64,000 bases of DNA from Pyrenopolyporus hunteri (Eukaryota; Ascomycota; Sordariomycetes; Xylariales; Hypoxylaceae): assembly GCA_902806595.1 (NCBI GenBank), contig CADCXC010000009.1, positions 1,364,001-1,428,000 on the forward strand, written 5' to 3'. Shown piece after piece: positions 1-12,165 of this stretch (position 1 is its first letter; each line of letters opens with the position of its first letter). Under the pieces are notes generated by a model. It saw only the letters and a list, made by a program, of their open reading frames with translations, did no database searches and was not told where the DNA came from. Both the position numbers and the translations under genes were made by a program.

Positions 1-1767
1 GGCGTCGATCTTAGGGATTATCTCTGGCTCGTCGCTCTGATTGAATTTCAGAAAACGCGGATCGAGCAGCATTGAATGTGGGCATACAGAGATGGAATAG
101 AACGTGGAATACAGTATAATAGAGAATACAGAGAGGGTACATGTGTGATACATATTATCTCGGGTGTAGCTTAGGCCGTTGACGCTGCCTGGGCCCCCAG
201 CACGATTCCGGGGGGGTCCCCTAATGCACCGCATCTATACATTCGTACACCAATACAAACTTTTCCGGCTTCTTCAAGGATTTTTACTGCACACCCGAGC
301 CTTTTCCTTCTGGAAATGATGTGCAGTGTGGTAGTATGACGAGTCCACAGAAGTGTAGCATGTATGTAGGGCCCGCATATAAAAAGGTCTTACCAAGATA
401 ATCATCTACAGAAAGTCGAGGCAGGGCCTGGGATTATACTATTAGCGTGATGGGGACCAAGGAAAGTTTATTATTACGGTCTTGGTAACCCTGATGAAAA
501 TGCGGTAACGTCAGGTACCTATCTTCCTAGAAGAGATAGCTCAAGTTACCCACGTGTAGGTTAGGTAGCTTAAGTTTTGTTACAAAATGTCTATCAAACC
601 GGACTACTACAGCTGAACCCGAGTACTTTTGAATATTCTTTTCGTTTATTTTCCCCCATCCTCTTTTTTTCCTTTCGACGCCGTGTCTCATTAACTAATC
701 GATTCCGTCATAGGAATGCTATAGCTTGGTATTTGTGTGCCAGAGTGGATTGAATTAGAACATGGAATTGATGAGGCTCCAATACGCCAATACCGAGAGC
801 TGGAAGTCTACAGGGGTGTAGGGGAATAGGGGGTTACTGCTCCCAGGGCTGTCAGGGCTCTCAGCATGCGGGCAAGCGGGGCTGTCTTGGCTGACCCAGG
901 CCCCATGAGCACCCCATGTTTTATCTTCGCGGCTAGCGTTACAGACGGTGCGCTCTCATCAAATAACGTTCAGGAAACTCATCATCTAGCACTTACGGAA
1001 GGTCATTAGAAACATGTATTGAAAGAAGTAGCTGCACTGCCCCCCCAACTAATGCGCCCATATCCTCTAGCGGACATTAAATTTCTTGGAAACATCCATC
1101 ACAGATAGACTTATGATCCCGTTTCAGAGGGGATGGGAACTACGTCATTTCCGTCAGGCAATTTTGTTTCTTTCTTTTTTGTTTTTCTTCTTCACATGCT
1201 CCCAGCTGTTTTGACCTTGCAGTGGTGCAGGTACAATCGGTGAGACATCGCAAAGCTGGTCGGGGTACATGTGCAACATTGATTGCATCTCAGCTATACC
1301 GTGGAACTCATTGTGCAAGCCTCAATTTCGAAAGGGGCTGTTGCTGTTACACGGTATACACTCCCTTCTCGACACGGCGCAAAGAATATCCTTACCGTAG
1401 ATGGAAAGCGAATAATCTCATGACAAGACAGAAGTACGCGTAGAGGAATCGACGTTCTCCGAAAATAAAGGCTGGGAATAGTCCCCCGGGCCACAGGAAC
1501 AAGGTATAGGTATGTAACGATCGACATTATCGTGGGATTTGCTAAAATTGCGCGGTGGCCAGTCGAGTACCGACGATCGTTTTGGATGGAGATGTTCCCG
1601 CTGCTGCCAAGAAATGGGCAATCTGCCAGGGGAATCAATCGCCAAGAGCGCACAACGTGAGATCCGACCTGAGACGCGCATGACGGTTCGGCCGCTAGAC
1701 TACACCACTGCCCAACTAGGACTAGACGTGTACGACGACATCACCCTTTAAGGTGTGAGGTACGCAT

Positions 1768-1790
1768 ACCTACCACCTAGGTACCTGAGG
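1768..1790. repeat. TACCTAGGTA-type palindromic repeat
   Basis: One copy of the CCTAGGTACC-like short palindrome seen throughout the intergenic DNA of this window. It has no coding potential. Confidence 0.6.
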
Positions 1791-2069
1791 TTACAAGTAC
1801 CTGAGGAAGGCGGCTTTTACCTTGTTCCCCCCTTTTTGGATGGGCAAGTCTGGAAGGAGACAATCTAATCGGCTTCCAGAAGTAAGTACCGTTATCAAAT
1901 TGACGCCACTAACGTATGTAAGCCAGAGAAGAGGAACGGGATCCCGTTTCTGTCCTGCCTTGAATTAATATGGCCCAATCACTGACAGCCAACGGCCAAC
2001 GGTCGCAACATGGTACACGTGTAAGACGAGGACATCAACCACCCATCTCATGTCATCTCGAGAAAGAGA

Positions 2070-2101
2070 AAATAATGATAATAACAACAACAATAATAAT
2101 A
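2070..2101. repeat. AAT/AAC microsatellite
   Basis: A run of AAT, AAC and GAT trinucleotides about 32 bp long, in intergenic DNA. Confidence 0.8.
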
Positions 2102-3777
2102 GGATTGTCCTCCCAACGACCTGGAAATCAATCGGGACCGGACGACCGCATACGATCAATCACATCAAGCGAGAGACCGACCAAACCGCTCTCGACTTAA
2201 TTAGCAAGGATTCCGGTCTTAATTCTTACCGACCATTTAGCGCAAAATCCATTCTCCAAGTTGGCGGTCTACGTGTGTGTACCGACGTCGTAAATTGGGT
2301 AGGCGGACGAGTGTACGCCTAATAGAGCGTGTGCGACACGTGGGCTCCCTATCTAGGTACTTTACCGCAAGCTGCCACAGCCTTCGTCGAATTTTTCGTA
2401 ATAGCCAACTGTCTATCGAACCCAGTACGAGCCCATTAAACCCTAATAATCAATCGCGAGAAGCCTCTACTGCTCTGCGGGCATGGCTTCTTAGCGCTTA
2501 CTATAACGTCTACAACTTTGTCGGCTGTGAACCAGCTGATTATATAATTAATCCATCGCCCCGTTATCCTCTGATCTTTGAGGACAAGAGCAGACCTGCT
2601 TGCGTACGACCCTTGGCATCAGCCCCAAAGTGCGGGAATCAGGCTTGATGATCCGCAGCCGCGGTCAAGCCGAACTTCTAACAGTATCATCTGAACAGCC
2701 CATTCCGTGTTCTCGTCAATCTATCGGATGTGTTTCTCCTGCAGCAAAGTAACAATAACCGTCTCACGGATCGGGCCAACGATTGCAGGACAGGCTGTGT
2801 GCGTCGATCCCGACGAGTACCGCAGCGCTTCCGCACCGTCTGATCGTGCTAGTGGGCAGTAGAAATCCGGACCGGGCCAGGGTGAAACGATGGGTGTGCC
2901 GCATCCCGGAATGTTTCATGCACATACCTATCGGGATGGTGTCGAGGAAGTGCGCTGACAGCTTTTTCTTTTTTTTATTTCTCGGTCGCAACCCAATCAT
3001 CCCCCGTCTAGGTAAGACCGGTCCGTGGAGACAAGTCAGCAAACGCCATCATAGCGCCGAAGGAGTCGCATTGGTCGCCAGAAAAGGTCCTTCCAGAGAA
3101 AAAGAATTCATGATTTCGTTCCATTTGAGTCTTACTGCCAAAAGAAGACGTAAAAAAGCTCTTTTACAAGGTAGAGTGAAATCTTACGGCTTCTGTCTCG
3201 CTTGCTGGTCAAAACCTTGGTAGGACGGCATATGTCAACGCTGCATTATGCTGTGCAATTACCAACAACGGAGCGCCGCCACCCGCCCTATGGTCACCTC
3301 TTATGACGGCCTATTAGCTTGTGAGACTGCGTACCTAATATTGTAGGATATATCCCGCGTATCACGATAGGAAACGGAGCCTCGCAATCTAATATTCGGT
3401 ACCTACCACCTAGGAGCACAGCCAGGGATGGGCTTCTCATCATATCAAGTCGGCTATTAACCTATAGGGAGAGCGCACTTAATAGGTACCTACCTGTCAC
3501 TGAAGTAGTGGAAACGGGTAGGTAAGGTAGGCCGAAATTCGCTTATGTCGTTAGCGAGAGTCGCCCTCGATTATCCCAGATAGGAAACGGTATATGCCGT
3601 TTTGCTCTTTACCTACGCATAAGGTTGGTATTCTTAATCACGTTAAGCTACTCGATATCGAAAGCTAGTAGCCGTCCAGCTCAAGCATCGAGCCCAAAAG
3701 AGTCACCGGTAAACTTTATATTCGTGTATTAGTCGCTATGTTTACGTACGCCTACGTCAAAAAGACCATCTCCCACT

Positions 3778-5663
3778 TTAGACCTCATCATCTTTCTTCT
3801 GCGCCTCAAGCGTCGTCAGCGGCTTTTCACGAGCAGACGTAGCCGGGCCACCCATGACCCTCCCGACCCTGTTTTCGCGCAGACCATCCTTCGCCGCGAC
3901 GTCGCCGTGCTTCCCTTCTACTATCTTCTTCGTGGCTCTGTTCTTTATGCGTGCGTCTACGTTACGCCTCCATTTCTTGCCCCAGCGGATGGACGCAAAC
4001 ACGCACATGGTACCTGTAAAGACGAACAGCGCGCTGATGGTCGAGAACCACCCAACCCCGATGCCGTTGATGGCCGGCAGAACCACAGCGGTGCCCGCAC
4101 ACCCGAAAAGGTACCGGATTGCGTAGTTCCCTGCGGTAACCTCAGCTCCGCGCCCGGGCATAACATCCAGGCAGTAGGTGTTGAGGGAGGGGAAGCAGAA
4201 TAGTTGGGCTACGCCCTGTAGGAATAGCACCACAACCGTCAGCGGGATGCCACCGACATCCTTCTCCACGCACCAGCCGTATATTAAGACACACCCGGGA
4301 ATGACGATACCCATGAACGGTAGGGCTGAGTACATGCGGTCCTCGGGGATACGCATCCCTCGCTTCTGGATATACTTCTTGACGACAAAGTCCGCATACC
4401 GACCTCCAATGAACGTGCCCAAGAGGTAGCCAGATCCTGGCGCGAGGTAGAATAGGCCGCCCTGCATCGGCGTCGTAAGATGGTACCGCGGGTTTAACAC
4501 GTATCGGATAGGCGTGAGTAGGGAGTACATATTCCAGACGAGTGACGCGCTAGCTATACCCGTGAGAAACAAGTTGGGGTACTCCCATAGACGCACTACA
4601 CGCCATGGGTTAACCATCGTGAGCAGGACCTTTACCTTCGCCTTGCCGCTGTAGCCTACTAAGTCGTCGATTTTCTTGTGGTAGATAGTCTCGGGCAGTA
4701 GGAAGTACGCTCCTATAGCTGCGACGCCGGCTAGCCCCGTCTGTAGCCAGAAGATCACCCGCCACGATGTGTACGTGACGATGATGCCGCCTATGAAGGG
4801 CCCGAGGGCCGGTCCCACCAGCGTCCCGGAGAGGAACCATCCTAAAGCTGTGGCGCGTTCCGTCGGGCGGTACATATCACTGTGCTTTTAGTAAGTAATC
4901 GAGTCACCACACGTCGTTAAGTAGTTGAAAAGAGAATGAGGCTCTTGCTAACCCAATAACAGAGGCACCAACCAGGATGAAGGATGTGCCTTCGAACGCC
5001 GTCAGCAAGCGAAACACGAAGAAGGCCCCCAAGTTCGGCGCCAATGCCGTGCCTATACTACATCCAAGGAAGCATACGGCCGTTATGATAGTGATCTATA
5101 CAACTTGCGTGTTAGCAAAATGTGTTCTACTCCTATAGATCTCTTTTGCTATCCCGATTTCGGGGAGGGTGAAGGAAAAGTCTCACCATTCTCCTACCAT
5201 ACACTTGGCTCAGCGGTCCCCAGAAAATCGGCGACAAACCCATAAATAACATATACAAGGCATTGACAAGGTTGACGATAGATCCAGTGGTATTGTATTC
5301 GGCCGCCACCTCAGGGGTGGCCGCTAGCACCGATGTGCTTGAAATCGGCGCTAGGAACGAACAGAACGACAGGAGAGATACGATTATTAGCTTCCGGTGA
5401 GGTGGCAGCCGATCGTACACTTCATCGGGGACCTCGACTACGGAGTTTATGGGCTGGACAGGCATGTCCGGGCCTAACGAGTGGTGCGTCGAGCATCGGT
5501 CGAGAACCCCATCGTCGGCTTCCGGCCGCCCTGCCGGCCGGATGGACTCGGTGTCGGTGGTGTGGGTCGAAGAAGAACTACTGGAAGGCGAGGGCGAGGA
5601 TGTGGGAGAGTCTTGGCTTCTGCAGCCAGCGGCCTCTACGCGTGAATCCTTCGAATCAGACAT
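3778..5663 (-). CDS. MFS transporter, DHA1 (drug:H+ antiporter) type
   Basis: Predicted plasma-membrane proton antiporter for drugs or small metabolites; the substrate is unknown. The model has three exons on the minus strand: 5663-5187, 5095-4953 and 4879-3778, giving 573 aa. Splice phases agree and join GRRM to ITIIT and SVIG to DMYRPTE. The first ~95 residues are a hydrophilic, Ser-rich cytosolic tail. Twelve hydrophobic segments should follow. The loop after TM2 carries a motif-A-like GPLSQVYGRRM, and TM5 has the antiporter-style GxxxGPxxGP pattern (GTLVGPALGPFIGG). The ~65-residue C-terminal tail is charged and Lys-rich. The start is the first ATG of the long N-terminal exon. MFS identity is certain; the DHA1 assignment rests on the motif pattern and the 12-TM layout. 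Confidence 0.88.
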
Positions 5664-7653
5664 TGGAGAGGGCTATAGGCGCTTGGGGGTCCGAATACAG
5701 AGGCCTGGGTCTATGGACATTCTCGTGGGCAAAGTAGGAGGAGGATTAGGAGACGCTTTAGACTTTATAATTAACTGATAACCAGTGAATTGGCCCTTAA
5801 GAATGGAGACACAGTTGTTGTTATTACAGATTGTCTCGTCTAAAGAGCCAACGAGATTCACCCAGCTACGGATGGTAGTGATAAGGAAAGTAGATTGAAT
5901 GACTTCATTCAATGTCGGTAAGGGGGAAAACGCTTCCTATTTACAGGAACACCGACCAATCCCCTCACGGGCAAAGGTGGCATAACCAGTTAGGTTCCTG
6001 ACTCTCAACTTTTCTCTTCCTTCTTCGTCGACAGACATTGGCTCCTCCTGTCTGTGAGATACCTGGTGACGCCTAACTTAGGCCGAGTATCGGTGGGAAT
6101 CTGGGCCGAACTTGACTCGAAGGGGCCTAGCGATACGAGGCTAAATGGCGGTTTCGAGGTGGATACCAACCGGCTACGATACCGATGACGAAGCCTCATT
6201 GGTGGCAAGCTCGGGATTTCGCCTGCAACGTTGTCAATATGGGAACTCGAAGCTTTTGCCAAGGACCCGTACGGTTGCCAACGAACCGGGTCTTAAAGTT
6301 CGGGATAGGAGGGTAGCACGTGTTTATTTTGAACAGACCGATTCTTCTTTTTTTTATTTTTTTTTTTTTAGTTATATCTTTTTTCCCCCTTATCAACAGA
6401 CATCCGCTTTTTCTATAGCGGTGAGAGCCCGATCCGAAGACTTACCTACGTACATACAACATACATACTTACCTACATATGAAGAGCGTCGATAGGAAGC
6501 CCCATAATGGCCCGGTCAAGTTCGGAATGCAAACCAATGATGACGCTAGGCCGGTGGTAGCTATATGGTAAAAGAAAAAATTCTTGAGTATCCCTGCAAG
6601 ATACCTCCGGAAGTAGGTAAATCTATTGCTATCCAAACGGGTGCTTATTCCCGTCGTGGCAAGTGCCTACCCGACGCGGGATCGGCATCGCCGTGCATGG
6701 AAACAAATTTACCGCCCTCCGTTGCCGCTGCGAAAGTCGCTCTGCTCTGAATGGAGGCATGGAGATAATATAACGAATACCTAATATATATGTTGTGCCA
6801 TTACCACATACCTATATATGAGGGCTTTTGTCGGAATGATTGATTGATTGATGCCGTACCAGATCGTCTTCCGGCATGGTTGCACGCGACGATAAGGTTG
6901 TGCGGTACAGTACGTGAAACGGCCAATATTATTGTTACTAGAAATAGCGATGCAACCTCCGGCGAGAAGTCTATCTGTGAGATCTATGCTTTGATCGCAG
7001 ATTCGGAAGATGGACTTCAGTTGGTTTAACCGGTACCTGGGTCTGGTCGTTAGTTGTTTCGGGGCCGAAGCTTGGATGTCGTAGCACGGCGAGTTTTCCT
7101 CTCTCATTGGAAGACGATGGGAGGAATTTTACTTAGACACGCGGCTATAATAGCAATATCGGTGTAAATTTAGGTGATTCTGCTGAGCTTTGGCCCTCGG
7201 ATTTGCTGGACATGAGACCAAGGCGTCATCCCAGAACGGATCGCGAATCGATCGCAAATCGATGCTGCTGTTTTACATGGGGTAGCGGTGTTAGCAAGCT
7301 GCTACGTGACATATGACGAGGTGATAGGTATTTTCTTTTTTTACTGTACTGTACCTGAGTCTGAAGTGTGGCTGTGCTCGCGACGAGCTAGCCACATGAC
7401 TTAGCCGAGCAATACCAGCCCCAGTGGCTTAAGGGCTAAGAGAATCATGTCGGAAAGCGCATGACCTAATAAATCCAGATACGTACCACCACCCCTCTTC
7501 AACGAAAAAAATTAGCCGTGGTTTACCCCAATCACGCACACTTCTCAATTCAGCGCAAAAATTCCCATCGATTAGAAGCTCTCGAAAGAAAACTATCCAC
7601 ACATTCAACCACCGACAACTTTTCGAGAGCGCACCCCGATCACCGCTGTCAAA
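5664..7653. other. Intergenic between MFS gene and RPL44
   Basis: Divergent promoters are expected here. I see no credible coding frame. Short features include a T-rich tract near 6349-6370, TACATACATAC-like microsatellite sequence near 6450-6480, and an 11-bp tandem duplication (GATCGCRAATC twice, 7239-7260) about 400 bp upstream of the ribosomal protein start. Confidence 0.6.
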
Positions 7654-8482
7654 ATGGTAAGTGGAATGCATGTTTCATTTAATTATCGACCGGAGGTGTT
7701 GTACTACTACGCAGAGCGGCTGCCCAGTTGGTCCCGATCCTTGGACGATATACGCGATGAGGACATTCTTGAGTCTGGCTGCGCGACCAAAATTCGACGC
7801 AATACGGGCTACGACGACCAGCACCACGACTTCCATCGACCAACATCTATAGAGTTTCTGCTTTGGATTAGGGAGAGCGCCAATGCGATGAATACGACGT
7901 ACCTCGCGATATCTTTCGAATCGAGATTAGCTACGATTTAGTTTACCACATTATATCCGATGATCATGGGCTGATGGAGGTGTCATCTAGGTCAACATTC
8001 CCAAGACCCGCAAGACCTACTGCAAGGGCAAGGACTGCCGCAAGCACACCCAGCACAAGGTCACTCAGTACAAGGCTGGCAAGGTAGGTCCATTCTCGAT
8101 TCCCACGAGGCCGAATGATCCGCGACCCCCGACGCCGTGGACGGTATCCGATCGATATACCGGTATCTAACATGGCAACTAGGCCTCTCTATTCGCGCAA
8201 GGAAAGAGACGTTACGACCGAAAGCAGTCCGGTTACGGTGGTCAGACAAAGCCTGTGTTCCACAAGAAGGCCAAGACGACGAAGAAGGTTGTGCTGCGGT
8301 TGGAGTGCGTTTCCTGCAAGACCAAGCTGCAACTGGCGCTGAAGCGATGCAAGCACTTCGAGCTTGGGTACGTTTCCACCGAATCATACTTACTACCTTT
8401 CTTCCGATAATATCGTGCTAACCTGCTTCTCTTCCTTTCTAGTGGTGACAAGAAGACAAAGGGTGCCGCTCTGGTGTTCTAA
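7654..8482 (+). CDS. RPL44: 60S ribosomal protein eL42 (L44/L36a)
   Basis: Component of the large ribosomal subunit near the E site, cytosolic, essential. The model has four exons: 7654-7656 (the ATG alone), 7991-8083, 8183-8367 and 8443-8482, giving 106 aa, the normal family size. The protein begins MVNIPKTRKTYC and ends KGAALVF. It has the family's zinc-binding cysteines (TYCKGKDC near the N-terminus, CVSCK later) and the basic YDRKQSGYGGQTK segment. Donors are GTAAGT, GTAGGT and GTACGT, and the last intron has a GTGCTAACC branch point. The first intron, 334 nt directly after the start codon, is much longer than others in the window, as is common in fungal ribosomal protein genes. Naming varies (RPL44, RPL42, RPL36A). 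Confidence 0.97.
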
Positions 8483-9157
8483 ACGCATTTCCTACCTCTC
8501 AAAGTTGTTGCACGTATTACTTCATTCATGGCAATAGGGTGGTTCATTACGGCCGGGCATTCACTGGCGACGGGAGTCTTTGATCCTCGGAATGGGAGCA
8601 GCATATAGGTCAGAATAGAAACCGAACCTGCTCTTCTGAATTGCACATTACGGCCCTTGCGTGACAAATGCCTGCGATGGAGAGGCGCCGAGGTGTCGAT
8701 GAGAAGCTACCTACCTATTATCCCAAGCGATACGCTGCTATGCTAGCTTAGCCTCGTTGCTACGATTACGACACTCGATGCCTACACGAGCGATGATTGG
8801 CAGTCAAGCGTATATTCGTTAATTGATCACATTTGCCCTCTCAAGTGTTGCTGTCTCCTATGTAGAGTCTTCTACCTGTCCTCCCAATTTTCCTTATTTA
8901 CTTGGGCATTCAAGTCGACGCCTATGAACGCGGTGTGTACATGTCCTTGGGGTCACAAATGGCGCACCAACCCCAACGGACCAGTGATGCCCTGGATATT
9001 AGTTTCGTTATAATCTTCGGGTTTCCTAACAACTCGTGTACCTAGTGAAGTGGGCATCCTCAAAAGTCTATGAATTCATTCTCTAAAATCTAGCCTCCAC
9101 ATCACGTCTAAGGCCTAACAAACAACCATCACCAAATTTCCCTCTCTACCTCCCTCT
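8483..9157. other. Convergent 3' intergenic spacer
   Basis: Spacer between the ends of RPL44 (+) and the 2H phosphoesterase gene (-). No coding frame is seen. It ends in a CT-rich low-complexity tract. Confidence 0.6.
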
Positions 9158-9196
9158 CTACCTCCCTCTCTCTCCCTCTCCCCCCCCCCCTCCTCT
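9140..9196. repeat. CT-rich microsatellite
   Basis: Imperfect CTCTCTACCTCC units followed by a run of about ten C. It overlaps the 3' end of the frameshifted phosphoesterase frame, where it encodes a Gly/Arg/Glu-rich tail that is probably not native. Confidence 0.8.
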
Positions 9197-10761
9197 AGAC
9201 CTCCCTAAAACCCTCCCCCACCCTCTCCGTCCTCCCGCCCCCGTACCAAAGCGTCCCGACGCGCACGTCCAGCCCTTCTCCTGGCCCACCACCCACTCCC
9301 CCACCAGCTCCGACCCGGGATTGTCCCACACCTCCCGCTCCAACCAGCCGTTGATCTCGTCGACCGCATCGACCCACCGCGCCCTCTGCTCGGCCGTCGC
9401 GTGGTCCGCCTCCGTCAGGTACCGCCCGAGCGTCACGTGCGCGCTCGGCACCACGTACCGCGAGCTCGCCGCGACGCGGCCCGCGTCCCGCGTCCGCGCC
9501 CAGACGTCCCGGCGCAGGTGGTGGTACGTGTACGCGTCGCCGCGCGCGCGGGCGAGCGCGGGCGCGGTGTCGGGCGCGACGGGCGCCGGCGAGAGACCCG
9601 GCTCGCCGGACGCGGGCAGGAAGGACAGCGCCGCCGCCGATAGGTCGTACGACACGAGCGGCTTGACTAGCCGCGACCGGTGCGCGTACGTGATGCTGCA
9701 GAGCCCCGGGAGCGCGGGCCGCAGCGCCTGCTTGAGGGATTCGATCTCGCTGGCCGTGCGCGAGAAGTCTATCTCGAGAGTGGTCATGTGCATTTGGTAG
9801 GGCGGCATGAGCCAGAGGTCTGTGGGGGAGGGTTAGATATCTACTTAGGTATATGTGGGGAGTGTCGGGGTAGGCGCTTGAGGTGGTTGGAGGGGAGAAT
9901 AGTGGGTGTGGGTGGTGAGATGTGCTGGGGAATATGTCCCCTTTGGCTGTTCATCGTGGTATGATGGCTTGAGTAGGTGGAAGGGCGACTTACTTGGCGC
10001 AACGGCTTTGAGTTTCTTCTGGACCGCCTCGGCGAGTTTTAATACGTGGATCGGAGGTCGGCCCCAGAAGGTCATGCAGTATCTAGGGTCTTTCTGCTAG
10101 CTGTTAATACTCTGGGCGGCCACTTGATTTTCTGGGCCATTTCAAGACGCTCTGGTCTTGAGGGCCGGGAGAATGCATGGAGTGACGTGAGAGGGGTGTA
10201 ACGACATACTGCCAACCTGTTAGCATTTATTGAGAAAAGAAGGTCTCCTTGGCCGGGTTGGGGATAGAAGCCCCTATTCCCGGCAGGATGGATCCTCATA
10301 CTAACCGAAACCAGGCTCAATCTGAGGGTTCTCTAAACGAAGTAGGTACTGATCGATGATCAACCCTGAATAGTCGGGCGCGAGAAACTTCTCCCTCTGC
10401 TGCGCATTGCGTCTCGTGCGGTGGAGAGCATACAGCTCTTGGATTTTCGCCTGAGATGTTCATTAGCTTTTTGCAAGGAATATATAAAATTATGACTTCT
10501 ATGATGAAGCTCTCCCTGTAGGTCCAGGGATGAAGCGCTATTATGGGATTGGCCAGGATTCTTTATGCACGGAAGAATTTATATTCCTCATCTCGAGGCA
10601 GAAAAAAGGTCATGTGATAATAAGATAGGAGTTCACTCAACTGGATCATCGTCGCAGGCCTCTATCAGCGCATTATAGGGGTTCTCTCCCGGTTTCGGGA
10701 CCACCCCAGATAAATCTTCTAGTTTATTCTCGATGTCTGTGGACCGAAGCTTGGATGCCAT
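9158..10761 (-). CDS. 2H phosphoesterase (RNA ligase/cyclic nucleotide phosphodiesterase-like), C-terminus frameshifted
   Basis: Predicted member of the fungal 2H phosphoesterase family, which uses two His-x-Thr motifs on 2',3'-cyclic phosphate or related phosphodiesters; the true substrate is unknown. Exons on the minus strand: 10761-10642 (MASKLRSTDIE to CDDDP), 10450-10306 (AKIQELYALHR to IEPGF), about 10089-9994 (DPRYCMTFWGRPP) and 9819 onward (NLWLMPPYQMHMTTLEI). The two HxT motifs are HMTTLEI and, about 120 residues later, HVTLGRY. After VVGQEKG the open frame runs into a Gly/Arg-rich tail ending at 9158. The expected family ending (LWYGGGRT then VGEGF) is readable in another frame of the same strand, which stops at 9195. 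One missing G near 9273 would explain this: a sequencing error or a real mutation. The acceptor of exon 3 is uncertain, because only a weak AAAG acceptor keeps the frame. Confidence 0.8.
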
Positions 10762-12067
10762 TTCGGGCGTTAGACGTAGCGAATACTCGTCTTCCCTTCT
10801 TACCACCGCAGAGAATTATTGTTGGTGATATATGGCCTGTGGCATCTGTAGACTGGACCTTGGAGAATCGTACGTTGCGGCTGAGCGAGGTCACTACGTT
10901 TACGCCTTTAAAATGGCCCATTCACTAGGATAGGGTGTAGAATCCGCCTCCTATAGTAGCTTCTATCTCAATAATAAGATCTTATAGCGCTCTGAGACTT
11001 ATAACGGTGTTGCCTGCCACTCTAGGGTGGCATAGAGTTGTCTATGGGGCTGCCCTGCTAAAAAGAAAGGGGGCGGGGGCACGGGAGAACTGGTGGTTAG
11101 CGCCCGCCTCTAGCCCATGATTACTAACCCTGCCACGTGACCTAAACGCCTATATTGACCCCCAAGCATCAAGAGGACCCCTTTTATGTTACCGCAATAA
11201 TCTCTATGATTTTCATTCTTTTCATTGTGTACTTACCGAGTGCAATGAGGCATCAGTAATGTGTTATTCTCATGAAGAATTTGCTGGTGCCTAGAATCGC
11301 CCTTATTAATCTGGTTCTGATGACTGACGCGTCTTAGTGATTTATGGTTATTCCAAACGGCCAGTTGGTAACATATGGTGCTTTTTATTGCTGTGCTTCT
11401 TGGAGATTGTCACATAATGAGGTAGGAACTATCACTGCCTACTATGGCCTGAAGACTAAGGCATGTTAACTTCCTACACATTCTGTACTACCGTGAGGCT
11501 ACTACAGTCCACCTGGTGGGTTCATGACTACGGAAAACGCGTAATAGACTGGGCTTTCTGCGTGGATAGGTAGTGAACGTACCTCATACGATCTACGAAC
11601 TAGTCTCCCCGGAACGAGTTCCATGTTGCCCAGGTACACCTGGGAATATCCCAGGCACATCACGGTTCGAACTGCCTGGAACCCTCACCAAGCTCCATTC
11701 CCTAATCACTCGTGAGACGCAACTCGACTAACATATATGAGCGGGTCTTACCCGGGTCTTTCAAGACCATGGGGGAGATTCAGCTATACGCCGAGCAGAA
11801 TCGATAGAGCACCCTTATGATCTTTTGTAGCTGTGCTCCTTTCAACTGGACCATTGACCATCCCCTTGCCCCAGCGTCCTCGACTGTTCTCCTGGACATT
11901 GGCACCCCATTTGACTTCTCGGTTAATCCGATGCTCGTAGACTGCTCATTGACTTCTCATCCCTAGATAATTCCCGAGAAATAAATATTTTTATAGTCGT
12001 CGATCGTGAGAGGGGTACCTGGCCTTTGCCCTTATCTAGAGGTTATCTTGGTTCCTTGGGGATGTAT

Positions 12068-12147
12068 AGCTCTCGCCCTGTTTGCCTGCTGCTGCTAAGT
12101 ATAAGTCGTTGGCTGGATGACAAACAAGCTCTCGCCTTATTTGTCTA
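12068..12147. repeat. Degenerate direct repeat pair (21 bp)
   Basis: The copy at 12068-12088 (AGCTCTCGCCCTGTTTGCCT plus G) and the copy at 12127-12147 (AGCTCTCGCCTTATTTGTCT plus A) differ at four positions, each C to T or G to A. Confidence 0.65.
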
Positions 12148-12165
12148 GTTAGGTACAAAAGTGAT

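Larger units (their letters stand above)
73..3777. other. Intergenic, no credible gene
   Basis: Several short open frames (up to about 146 codons near 2.8-3.2 kb) lie here, but they have irregular composition, no recognisable motif and no supporting splice sites. There is an AAT/AAC microsatellite at about 2070-2101 and TACCTAGGTA-type repeats near 1768-1790 and 3400. The stretch probably holds the 3' flank of the transporter that follows and otherwise decayed or non-coding DNA. Confidence 0.6.

Noticed and set aside
1..72. Open frames at the left edge on both strands (24 codons each), one beginning with an ATG at 72 on the minus strand.
   Set aside because: Too short to tell which strand, if any, is coding; no motif.
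2783..3223. 146-codon plus-strand frame.
   Set aside because: Irregular composition with poly-Phe from a T-run, non-ATG-like context, no family resemblance.
11640..11690. GGTTCGAA string resembling a tRNA B box within a palindromic segment.
   Set aside because: No matching A box, acceptor stem or cloverleaf. I found no tRNA, rRNA or CRISPR array in the window.
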